DNA of 20,926 bases, from the NCBI GenBank assembly GCA_900550165.1, contig URQY01000033.1, positions 1-20,926 on the forward strand. The letters are read 5' to 3'. The notes under the pieces are model-generated. The model saw only the letters and a program-made list of their open reading frames with translations. It was not told the DNA's origin and did no database searches. Origin of the DNA: an uncultured Eubacteriales bacterium. Its GTDB lineage: Bacteria > Bacillota > Clostridia > Oscillospirales > Oscillospiraceae. The position numbers and the translations under genes were made by a program. Positions within the stretch are counted from its first letter, which is position 1, and each line of letters starts with the position of its first letter. Positions 13,893-20,926 of the stretch are shown here, piece by piece.

Positions 13893-13917
13893 AAAAAGCG
13901 CGGCTTTTCGCGCTTTT
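13893..13917 (-). terminator. Terminator of the psuG-DUF1294 operon
   Basis: On the minus strand, AAAAGCGCG (13917-13909) pairs with CGCGCTTTT (13902-13894) around a six-base loop, and one more T follows. It overlaps the stop codon of the DUF1294 gene (13918-13916). Confidence 0.65.
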
Positions 13918-14191
13918 ATTTTCCCCAGTACCACCACGCGGCCCCGCCCGCCGCAAGCTGGAGCAGCAGAATGGCCGGAATGCCGTACTTGAAGTACCAG
14001 TGCCGCGTTTTGTGGTGAAAGACCCGCATGGCGAAAAGAGCACCCGCGCTGCCGAGCAGCAGCGCGAGTGCAAACAGAGTCTTTTCCGGCACGCGCCGCG
14101 CGCCCGGAATTTTGGCGCGGCGCTTGTCTGCGCCGTAGACGCAGAACGTGAGCAGATTGATCGCGGCGAGATAGAGACAAAAATATCTCAC
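13916..14191 (-). CDS. DUF1294 family small membrane protein
   Basis: This 91-residue protein has three hydrophobic segments (about 2-18, 37-55 and 70-86). The DUF1294 pattern is clear: an NLLTFCVYGADK segment, RRVPEKTL, a Leu/Gly-rich helix with a short Gly-Ser step, then RVFHHKTRHWYF. The family is widespread and of unknown function; it often stands alone or is fused to a cold-shock domain. GTG 14191-14189 overlaps the psuG stop as GTGA, so translation is probably coupled. The frame is open further upstream, but only through psuG. A terminator overlaps the stop codon. It is too short to stand out in a simple ORF scan, and the start is set by the overlap. Confidence 0.85.
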   Translation of the reverse strand: MRYFCLYLAAINLLTFCVYGADKRRAKIPGARRVPEKTLFALALLLGSAGALFAMRVFHHKTRHWYFKYGIPAILLLQLAAGGAAWWYWGK

Positions 14192-15108
14192 TTTTCGAGC
14201 TTGGCGAGCTCCACCGCCGCCGCCGCGCCGAGGCGCGCGTTGTTGAAGACGAGCTGGATGTTGGAATCCAGGCTGTCGCCGCCGGTCAGGTCCTTGATCT
14301 TGGCGAGCAGATAAGGCGTCGTGGCCTTGCCGTGGATGCCGTCCTTCTTCGCGTCCTCGACGGCCTCGGCAATGGCCTTGTCGATGACTTCCTTGTCCAT
14401 GGAGTACTCCTCGGGGATCGGGTTCGTGACGAGCAGGCCGCCGCGCAGACCCAGCTCGCGCTTGACGTGGAAGGCCTTGGCAAGCTGCTCGGGCGTGTCG
14501 AGCTGATAGTCGACGCCGAAGCCGGACTTTCTCGTGTAGAACGCGGGCAGCTCGTCCGTGCCGTAGCCGATGACGGTGACGCCGTGGGTCTCGAGGTACT
14601 CGAGCGTGAGGCCGAGGTCGAGGATGGACTTCGCGCCCGCGCACACGACCATGACGGAGGTGTTGGACAGCTCTTCAAGGTCGGCGGAGATGTCGAAGGT
14701 CTCCTGCGCGCCGCGATGCACGCCGCCGATGCCGCCGGTGGCGAAGACGCGGATGCCGGCCATGTCAGCGATCATCATGGTGGTGGTGACGGTGCACGCG
14801 CCGTCCTTGCCCTGCGCGACGAGCACGGGCAGGTCGCGGCGGGAGGCCTTCGGAATGCCCGCGCCGGTCTTGCCGAGATAGTCGATCTCTTCCTTGGAAA
14901 GGCCCGCCTTCAGGCGGCCGCCGATGATGGCGATGGTCGCGGGGACTGCGCCGGCTTCGCGGATGATGCCCTCGACCTTGAGGGCGGTCTCCACGTTCTG
15001 GGGATAGGGCATACCGTGGGAAATGATGGTGGATTCGAGCGCCACGACGGGCTTGCCAGCGGCGAGGGCCTCGGCAACCTCGGGGGCAATATCGAGATAT
15101 TTGTTCAT
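14188..15108 (-). CDS. psuG: Pseudouridine-5'-phosphate glycosidase
   Basis: PsuG cleaves the C-C glycosidic bond of pseudouridine 5'-phosphate to uracil and ribose 5-phosphate in the cytoplasm. This 306-residue protein is full length for the family (PF04227). Residues aligning with the E. coli active site are all present: Glu25 in ALEST, Lys87 in GIPKASRRD, Asp143 in SADLEEL and Lys160 in CAGAKSILDL. The Mn-binding region GGIGGVHRGA is also intact. ATG 15108 is chosen over the frame start at 15147 because AGGAGG (15122-15117) lies 8 bases upstream. It has a strong promoter and two palindromes in its leader. The usual partner, pseudouridine kinase PsuK, is not in the window. Instead it is coupled to a DUF1294 gene. 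Confidence 0.95.
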   Translation of the reverse strand: MNKYLDIAPEVAEALAAGKPVVALESTIISHGMPYPQNVETALKVEGIIREAGAVPATIAIIGGRLKAGLSKEEIDYLGKTGAGIPKASRRDLPVLVAQGKDGACTVTTTMMIADMAGIRVFATGGIGGVHRGAQETFDISADLEELSNTSVMVVCAGAKSILDLGLTLEYLETHGVTVIGYGTDELPAFYTRKSGFGVDYQLDTPEQLAKAFHVKRELGLRGGLLVTNPIPEEYSMDKEVIDKAIAEAVEDAKKDGIHGKATTPYLLAKIKDLTGGDSLDSNIQLVFNNARLGAAAAVELAKLEK

Positions 15109-15134
15109 GGGTGTTTCCTCCTGTAAAGTAATAG

Positions 15135-15165
15135 GTGAAAGTTTCACGTTTACCTTTTGAGGTAA
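15135..15165 (-). promoter_or_regulatory. Two palindromes in the psuG leader, possible operators
   Basis: GTGAAA-G-TTTCAC (15135-15147) and TTACCT-TTTG-AGGTAA (15150-15165) are both perfect. The second begins at about the expected transcription start and the first lies just inside the transcript. This is the usual place for a repressor operator or a small regulatory hairpin. The regulator is not identified. Confidence 0.5.
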
Positions 15166-15171
15166 GATTGA

Positions 15172-15200
15172 ATCATAACATACAACTTGTCAAAAGTCAA
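15172..15200 (-). promoter_or_regulatory. SigA-type promoter of psuG
   Basis: On the minus strand, TTGACT (15200-15195), 17 bp and TATGAT (15177-15172) form a near-consensus promoter. Confidence 0.82.
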
Positions 15201-15213
15201 CACAAAGCAGGGC

Positions 15214-15242
15214 TTGAATTTGCACGGAAAGTGGCATATAAT
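15214..15242 (+). promoter_or_regulatory. SigA-type promoter of asnS
   Basis: TTGAAT (15214-15219), 17 bp and TATAAT (15237-15242) form a near-consensus promoter. The predicted leader is about 40 bases, too short to hold a T-box riboswitch, so asnS here is not T-box regulated from this promoter. Confidence 0.85.
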
Positions 15243-15288
15243 ACCTCTATTATCCCGCAAAAACCCACAAAAGGAAGGAAAAATTACT

Positions 15289-16683
<1,395 letters not shown>

Positions 16684-16696
16684 TAAAAAATCTTCC

Positions 16697-16732
16697 AAGG
16701 GAGGGGGACACGGCGTGTCTCCCTCCTTTTTT
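16697..16732 (+). terminator. Intrinsic terminator of asnS
   Basis: GGAGGGGGACAC (16700-16711) pairs with GTGTCTCCCTCC (16715-16726) with one G-T pair and loop GGC, followed by TTTTTT. Flanking AAG pairs extend the stem. Confidence 0.9.
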
Positions 16733-16740
16733 GCGCGCGG

Positions 16741-16768
16741 GGAACTTTTTCGCGCGCCCTGCGTCTAA
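16741..16768 (+). promoter_or_regulatory. ECF-sigma-type promoter of the lipoprotein gene
   Basis: GGAACTT (16741-16747) and CGTCTAA (16762-16768) are separated so that GGAAC and CGTC are 16 bp apart. This is a close match to the general ECF promoter plan: GAAC at -35, CGTC or CGTA at -10. It lies right after the asnS terminator and about 30 bp before the lipoprotein start, with room for the GAGG ribosome site. No SigA-type promoter is apparent in the same interval. Confidence 0.6.
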
Positions 16769-16799
16769 ACCGATATCCGAACGAAACGAGGAAAACGCC

Positions 16800-17330
16800 A
16801 TGAAACGACTGCTTTCTGCTTGCCTTCTCTGCGCGCTGCTGCTCTCGCTTGCGGGCTGCGGCGCGAAGAAGGACGTGCTCACCGCGCCGCCGGAGCTAAG
16901 CGTGACCAACGCGCAGGACGCTTCCGTCACGGTATCGAGCGGCAGCTACGACTGGAACTACGCCCTCGGAAACGGCGAACGCTCGGGTGCGATCGCCTGC
17001 GGCGCGCATCCGCTGGACGAAAACTGCCGCGACATCACGCCCGTGCTGGAAATGCCCATCGCCGTTTCAGCGTCCTATTTTTACGTCGTGACGCTCGACT
17101 TCGGTGACTGCGCGCCCGATTCCGTCTCGCTGCGGTACTGGAGCGAGACGTGCTGGGGCGACACCGAGGCGCAGAGCGAAGCGATATCGGCCGAGCGGCA
17201 GGACGACGGCACCTACACCGCCGAGCTCATCCCGTCTGTCGGCATTTTTGCTGTGGACGCAGCGTGGAACACGGACGACTATCAGGGCAGGGCGTGCTAC
17301 GTCTTCGCCGGAGAGTCGGGGGCGCTGTGA
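16800..17330 (+). CDS. Small lipoprotein, probable ECF-sigma target, function unknown
   Basis: The protein has 176 residues. The signal peptide MKRLLSACLLCALLLSLAGC ends in a lipobox (LAGC) with Cys20 as the lipidated residue, so the mature protein is tethered outside the cytoplasmic membrane. The mature part is beta-rich and has blocks SYDWNYALGNGE, HPLDENC, PDSVSLRYWSE with WGDTEAQSEA, and GIFAVDAAWN. From memory it resembles a domain seen in Clostridia lipoproteins and in external parts of BlaR1/M56-type membrane proteins. It also holds five further cysteines (in IACG, ENC, GDC, ETC and RAC), many for an anaerobe's small lipoprotein. ATG 16800 has GAGG (16788-16791) 8 bases upstream. The open frame reaching back to 16278 is a shadow of asnS. 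It stands between two terminators as a single gene. Confidence 0.78.
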   Translation: MKRLLSACLLCALLLSLAGCGAKKDVLTAPPELSVTNAQDASVTVSSGSYDWNYALGNGERSGAIACGAHPLDENCRDITPVLEMPIAVSASYFYVVTLDFGDCAPDSVSLRYWSETCWGDTEAQSEAISAERQDDGTYTAELIPSVGIFAVDAAWNTDDYQGRACYVFAGESGAL

Positions 17331-17368
17331 GCGGCGGCCAATAGGCTAAAAAAGTGCGAAAAACAGAG

Positions 17369-17395
17369 AAAAGAGCGGCATTGCCGCTCTTTTTT
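17369..17395 (+). terminator. Intrinsic terminator of the lipoprotein gene
   Basis: AAAAGAGCGGC (17369-17379) pairs with GCCGCTCTTTT (17383-17393) around loop ATT, and T continues to 17395. It is also symmetrical enough to work in reverse. Confidence 0.85.
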
Positions 17396-17435
17396 GCGCT
17401 TTTTGAAAGGTTGCACCGGCTCGTCCAACGAATCC

Positions 17436-17456
17436 TAATGATACACAGTATCATTA
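17436..17456. promoter_or_regulatory. 21-bp perfect palindrome upstream of the phage-tail-like gene
   Basis: TAATGATAC (17436-17444) and GTATCATTA (17448-17456) are perfect inverted arms around ACA. The site lies about 85 bp before the next start codon. A weak -35 candidate TTGCAC (17411-17416) precedes it, so the palindrome would cover the -10/+1 region of any such promoter. It looks like an operator, but no regulator is seen nearby. Confidence 0.5.
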
Positions 17457-17539
17457 AGAAGGCAGGCTTTTATGGAGAAATAGAAATGTGCCTATCTTCT
17501 TCCGATTTTTATTTTTGCGGCCAGAAAAGGAAGATTGAC

Positions 17540-18019
17540 ATGAAACGTACAACAAACTACGATTTGCCGACATGGGAAAAGGATGATTTCATCCGAATGC
17601 AGGACTTCAACGACCTGACGGGCAAGCTGGACGCGGCGCTGAAGTCCGGCGCGGACGCGCAGACCGCCTTGCAGAACGCGATCAAGGCGGTCAAGGCGAC
17701 TGCGGAGAACGCGTATTCCTCGGCGAACAAGCCCTATGTCGCGGGCAGCTACACCGGCAACGGCGGCACGCAAACGGTCGATCTCGGTTTTAAGCCGAGA
17801 TTCCTCGTGATCTCGCGCGGCTTCGACAAAGGCGACTACAGCGCGGATTACGCGCTCTTTGCCGGCACGCCGGAGCAGATCGACAGTTGGATGGCCAAGG
17901 TCGTGAGCATCACCGACACGGGCTTTACCGTCAAGATGGCGGCCTACAACACATCGACCTGTCCGCAGCTCTGGCTGAACACCAGCGGCAAGACCTACAG
18001 CTACATCGCGTTTCGCTAA
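17540..18019 (+). CDS. Orphan phage tail-fibre-like protein
   Basis: This protein has 159 residues. The N-terminus (KRTTNYDLPTWEKDDFIRMQ, then DFND) has the look of the start of tail-fibre or tail-associated proteins in Clostridia prophages. A short helical, probably coiled-coil, stretch (about 25-62) is rich in Ala and Lys. A C-terminal beta-rich domain starts at SYTGNGGTQTVDLGFKPRFLVISRG, a pattern common in phage fibre tips and receptor-binding modules. ATG 17540 has AAAGGAAG 6 bases upstream; ATG 17486, with GGAG eight bases before it, is an alternative that adds 18 non-homologous residues. No other phage gene is present. It has no plus-strand terminator: the hairpin behind it faces the other way. 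The family call is from memory and moderate. Confidence 0.65.
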   Translation: MKRTTNYDLPTWEKDDFIRMQDFNDLTGKLDAALKSGADAQTALQNAIKAVKATAENAYSSANKPYVAGSYTGNGGTQTVDLGFKPRFLVISRGFDKGDYSADYALFAGTPEQIDSWMAKVVSITDTGFTVKMAAYNTSTCPQLWLNTSGKTYSYIAFR

Positions 18020-18026
18020 ATCCGCA

Positions 18027-18058
18027 GAAAAAACCCCCGAGGCAAAAGCCTCGGGGGT
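18027..18058 (-). terminator. Terminator of the large SLH surface-protein gene
   Basis: On the minus strand, ACCCCCGAGGC (18058-18048) pairs perfectly with GCCTCGGGGGT (18043-18033) around loop TTTT, followed by TTTTTT (18033-18028). It lies 46 bases past the stop codon. A second small hairpin (ACTGAA-TGG-TTCAGT, 18068-18082) sits between the stop and this terminator. Confidence 0.9.
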
Positions 18059-18103
18059 AAAAACTATACTGAATGGTTCAGTTAAGCTTTTTTCTCATTC
18101 TGA

Positions 18104-20926
18104 TTAAGCCTGATAGACCGTATTCAGAACAAATTGGTAGGTAGCAGAACCGTCGACAACGGTAACGCGGACCCAAGTCGTACCGGCGGTAGTACCGATC
18201 GTCAGATCGCCGGTGACCGGCTTGTAGGCGCTCGCACCGTTATCCCAATACTCGAAAGTGGTAACAGTGCCCTTGGTGGCCACGGCGGACAGGTTGCTCG
18301 CAGAGAGCTTCGTGCCGGCGGGGAAGGTCACAGTGCGCCACATGGAAGTACCCGTGCCAGCGCCAGAGTATGCCTGAACCTGATAGCCGCAGAAGCTGAC
18401 CAGGTCAACAACATCGGACTTGAGGGTGATGGTGATCACGGTGTTATCGGTGATGGTGACCTTGTAGCCGTTGGCGTAGCTCACACCGTTGACGTAGATC
18501 GGAGTGACGGGCAGGGGCGTGGCAGCAGCGGTGCCGACCTTAGCGGTAACGGTAGCGCCCTTGGCGGCATCCGTCAGGGTGAAGTACACGGTGTCGTTCA
18601 CCGCAGCGCCGCCGTTCGCACCGGTAGCACGGCCGAGAACAGTGTAGTACTGGGACGGGTTAGCGGCATCCATGCCGTCAGCCTTCTTCACCTCGAAGGT
18701 CACGCCGTGGCTCAGCTCGCGCTGGGTCGCGGACTTGATGTAGACGACCGTCACACCACCGGAGGTACCGGCAGCATCAACCTTGAAGCTGTAGTTCGCG
18801 GAAGCGTTGATCAGCTTCTCAACGGTGTCGATCGTACCGGTGACGGACGTGCCGACATAAGCCTTGGAGTTGCTGTCATAGCCGTTCACAACAGCCTCGC
18901 GCAGGTCGACGACCTTGGCGTTGCTGGCGATGCGGTTGACGATGTCGTTGGAGCTGTCGCTGGTCAGATAAGCGCCATAGGTGCCGGCGTAGTTGACGTT
19001 GGTGCCGTAGTAGGCCTTGATCGCGCCGGTAGCGCCAGAGACAGCGGTCAGGGTCTCAACACCCGCACGGTCGGCAACATGGGTGTAGAACATATCGTTG
19101 CTGGCCTTGCCGCTGGTGGCAATGCCGGAGACAGCGCTGGTCGCAACCCAGATGCTCTTCATCTGGTCGTTGTTGCGGACGTAGATCATGCTGTTGTTGC
19201 CGGAGGTCAGATTGGTCGTAACCGTCTCGCCCTTGGCAACATAGTACAGGTCGGAAGCGACGTTGGCCTGATAGGGAGCCTTCACGAGAACGGTATCAAC
19301 GTGCATATTCGCAGCGATGTTGTTGCTGTAGTTCAGCACGCTCGCGCTGACAACGGAGTTGGCGGGCAGGACATAGGTGTCGCCATCGCCGAGCAGCGCG
19401 GTCTTGCCGGTCACGGTCTGAACGGTGGGCTCAGCCGCGGTGCCGGAGATGAAGTAGAAGGTGGTGTTCTCATCGATGAAGTAGTTGCTCTGCGTACCGA
19501 TAGCGATGGTGTCCTTCTTGACGGTAGCGTCAGACTGGTTGGCGATGCCGCCGATGGTCACGAGAGTGGCGGGAATGTCAGACTTCACGCTGTAGAGGTC
19601 AGCGGTGCTGGTCTCGGTCAGAGTGAAGTCCTTGCCGAGATCGCCGGGATTGAGAATGTTCATCACGCCGGTGCTCAGCGTGGGAATGCCGAGGCCGGCA
19701 TAGCCGGTGCCGTCGATCTTCTTGGTGACGACCTGGCCGTCGGCGGTCACGCCGGTCATGTAGTAGGACATCTGGCCGAGAGCGGCGTTGTCGACCTGAT
19801 AGTAGGCATAGGTGCCGAACAGGTAGCTGTCGTCGCCGAGCTTGGCAGCGATGTAACGGCCGTCGTTATCGAGCGTGAAGACATAGCTCTTCAGGGGCTC
19901 GTAAGCGGTCAGCTGGGTAAGGCCGGCGTTCTTAGCGGAGTTGTAGACCTTGGTCGCGGACTTGGTGAGAACGGTACCGTCGGCGAGGGTGACATTGCCC
20001 TTCGCGTCGAAGTAACGGACAGCGCCCTTAACGGTCTTGTCGATCAGAGCGAGGTTGACAACGTCGCTGTTGATCTTGGTGACCATGACGTAAGTGCCAA
20101 CGCCCATGGTGTCCTTATCGAAGCCGGTCAGGTTCTTCTGGTTGTAGGCAACACGGGTGGTTCTGTTGCCGTCAACCTTGCCCTCGGTCAGGGTGAGGGT
20201 CGGGACGGTAGCGAAGTTGTTCTGAGCGTAGACCTTGGCGACGATCTCGTCGACAGAGATGATGGCCTTGCCGTCATCGATGACAACGAACTTGGAGACG
20301 CCGGCGGTGTAAGTGCCCAGAGTGAACGCGCCATAGTTGTTCGCGGTGTAGGTCTTGCCGGCGGAGTACTTGCCGACCAGACCGGACTCGGTCAGGACGG
20401 TCTCAGCTTTGGACAGATCGCTGAAGCTGTAGACGGTGGCGTAAGCGCCCTTGGTGTCCTTGGAGTCAACGCTGTACCAGCCGGAGACCTTGTGGCCGAT
20501 CATGTTGAGGCCGGTCTCGTGGCCGAGGGAGACCTTGTCCTTGGTGCCGGCGTAGTCGCTGGTGACAACAGTGTAGTCAGCGCCGGTGGCTTTGTTGGCA
20601 ACAACGATACCCTTATACTCGGTCAGGCCGAAGTTCTTCTTGCCGAGGGTGTCGTTCTTGGTGGTGCCGATGATGGAGCTCATGCTGTTGTAGCCGAGCG
20701 CGGCGGTGTAGGTCACGGTCGGGACCTCAGCGGCGGTGCGGAACAGGAGCTCGGCGACCAGCTCACGGGAAGCGGGCGCGTTGAGGTCCTCGTTCTTGAC
20801 GTTCTTCAGAACGCCGAGCTGCTGGGCGTACTGCGCAACGTGGAGCTGCCAGTCAGCGCCGGTGAACTCACCGTTCTTGTCGTAGCCGACAGCGCGCAGG
20901 ATCATGGCGAGAGCCTGATAGCCGGT
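18104..20926 (-). CDS. Large SLH-domain surface (S-layer) protein, N-terminus beyond window
   Basis: The coding frame is open through the right edge; seven more codons (T-G-Y-Q-A-L-A) precede the methionine at 20905, so the gene is 5'-partial. The visible part is 940 residues. It opens in the last part of an SLH domain: GYQALAMILRAVGYDKNGEF, then ASRELVAELLF. So the wall-binding domains are N-terminal. The rest is Thr/Val/Ala/Tyr/Asn-rich and beta-structured. It has a single cysteine (in SFCGYQ) and no catalytic motif, and it ends in an Ig-like region TVTTFEYWDNGASAYKP and QFVLNTVYQA. Codon choice is strongly biased (AAC, AAG, GGC, GTC dominate), consistent with high expression. It is likely a structural S-layer or major exoprotein. 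A strong terminator follows. Confidence 0.88.
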   Translation of the reverse strand, partial: TGYQALAMILRAVGYDKNGEFTGADWQLHVAQYAQQLGVLKNVKNEDLNAPASRELVAELLFRTAAEVPTVTYTAALGYNSMSSIIGTTKNDTLGKKNFGLTEYKGIVVANKATGADYTVVTSDYAGTKDKVSLGHETGLNMIGHKVSGWYSVDSKDTKGAYATVYSFSDLSKAETVLTESGLVGKYSAGKTYTANNYGAFTLGTYTAGVSKFVVIDDGKAIISVDEIVAKVYAQNNFATVPTLTLTEGKVDGNRTTRVAYNQKNLTGFDKDTMGVGTYVMVTKINSDVVNLALIDKTVKGAVRYFDAKGNVTLADGTVLTKSATKVYNSAKNAGLTQLTAYEPLKSYVFTLDNDGRYIAAKLGDDSYLFGTYAYYQVDNAALGQMSYYMTGVTADGQVVTKKIDGTGYAGLGIPTLSTGVMNILNPGDLGKDFTLTETSTADLYSVKSDIPATLVTIGGIANQSDATVKKDTIAIGTQSNYFIDENTTFYFISGTAAEPTVQTVTGKTALLGDGDTYVLPANSVVSASVLNYSNNIAANMHVDTVLVKAPYQANVASDLYYVAKGETVTTNLTSGNNSMIYVRNNDQMKSIWVATSAVSGIATSGKASNDMFYTHVADRAGVETLTAVSGATGAIKAYYGTNVNYAGTYGAYLTSDSSNDIVNRIASNAKVVDLREAVVNGYDSNSKAYVGTSVTGTIDTVEKLINASANYSFKVDAAGTSGGVTVVYIKSATQRELSHGVTFEVKKADGMDAANPSQYYTVLGRATGANGGAAVNDTVYFTLTDAAKGATVTAKVGTAAATPLPVTPIYVNGVSYANGYKVTITDNTVITITLKSDVVDLVSFCGYQVQAYSGAGTGTSMWRTVTFPAGTKLSASNLSAVATKGTVTTFEYWDNGASAYKPVTGDLTIGTTAGTTWVRVTVVDGSATYQFVLNTVYQA

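Noticed and set aside
13916..14644. A 242-codon minus-strand frame that would fuse DUF1294 to an upstream region.
   Set aside because: Its first 150 residues are an out-of-frame reading of psuG; the DUF1294 part starts at the GTGA overlap.
15243..15288. A T-box or other riboswitch in front of asnS.
   Set aside because: The leader is only about 40 bases and shows no stem-loop or T-box sequence.
17540..20926. A possible prophage or tailocin island.
   Set aside because: Only one fibre-like gene is present; the large neighbour is an SLH protein, and no integrase, attachment site, capsid, sheath or lysis gene is seen.

Overview
The window looks like a chromosomal segment of a GC-rich Gram-positive anaerobe, most likely a Clostridia gut bacterium of the Oscillospiraceae group (Oscillibacter / Flavonifractor / Dysosmobacter-like). 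This is an inference. It rests on strong AGGAGG ribosome sites, SigA-type promoters with 17-bp spacers, tRNA genes with encoded CCA, two large S-layer-homology (SLH) surface proteins, a fused ThrE-type exporter and GC-rich codon use. No taxonomic marker was searched.

Layout. 1-327: end of a tRNA cluster (His partial, Gln, Lys) closed by a terminator. 351-2240: a CitM/ArsB-like anion permease and a HAD phosphatase, probably one operon, closed by a bidirectional terminator. 2296-6118: a ThrE-type exporter (minus) and a MATE transporter (plus) diverge from two good promoters; the MATE gene converges on a membrane-anchored alpha/beta hydrolase (minus), and the two stop codons overlap. 6341-8173: the protease ftsH behind a long structured leader. 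8317-9811: an ECF sigma factor translationally coupled to a zinc-finger anti-sigma factor with four predicted membrane segments. 9888-10298: a small two-helix membrane protein with a zinc ribbon. 10432-13719: a 1095-residue secreted protein with three C-terminal SLH domains. 13916-15108: psuG (pseudouridine-5'-phosphate glycosidase) overlapped by a DUF1294 membrane protein. 15289-16683: asnS, divergent from psuG with back-to-back promoters. 16800-17330: a small lipoprotein. 17540-18019: a single phage-tail-like protein. 18104-20926: a very large SLH surface protein that runs off the right edge.

How the parts may fit. Much of the window concerns the cell envelope: efflux, FtsH quality control, an envelope-sensing sigma/anti-sigma pair, a lipoprotein and two SLH proteins of opposite architecture. 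The most interesting link is regulatory. A GGAAC-N16-CGTC element of ECF type lies just upstream of the lipoprotein, and a related TGTAAG-N16-CGTC element lies upstream of the sigma gene, so the lipoprotein may be a target of the sigma factor encoded 7 kb away. This is inferred from motifs only. No CRISPR array, insertion sequence, integrase or complete prophage was seen, and I do not claim a fully new system.
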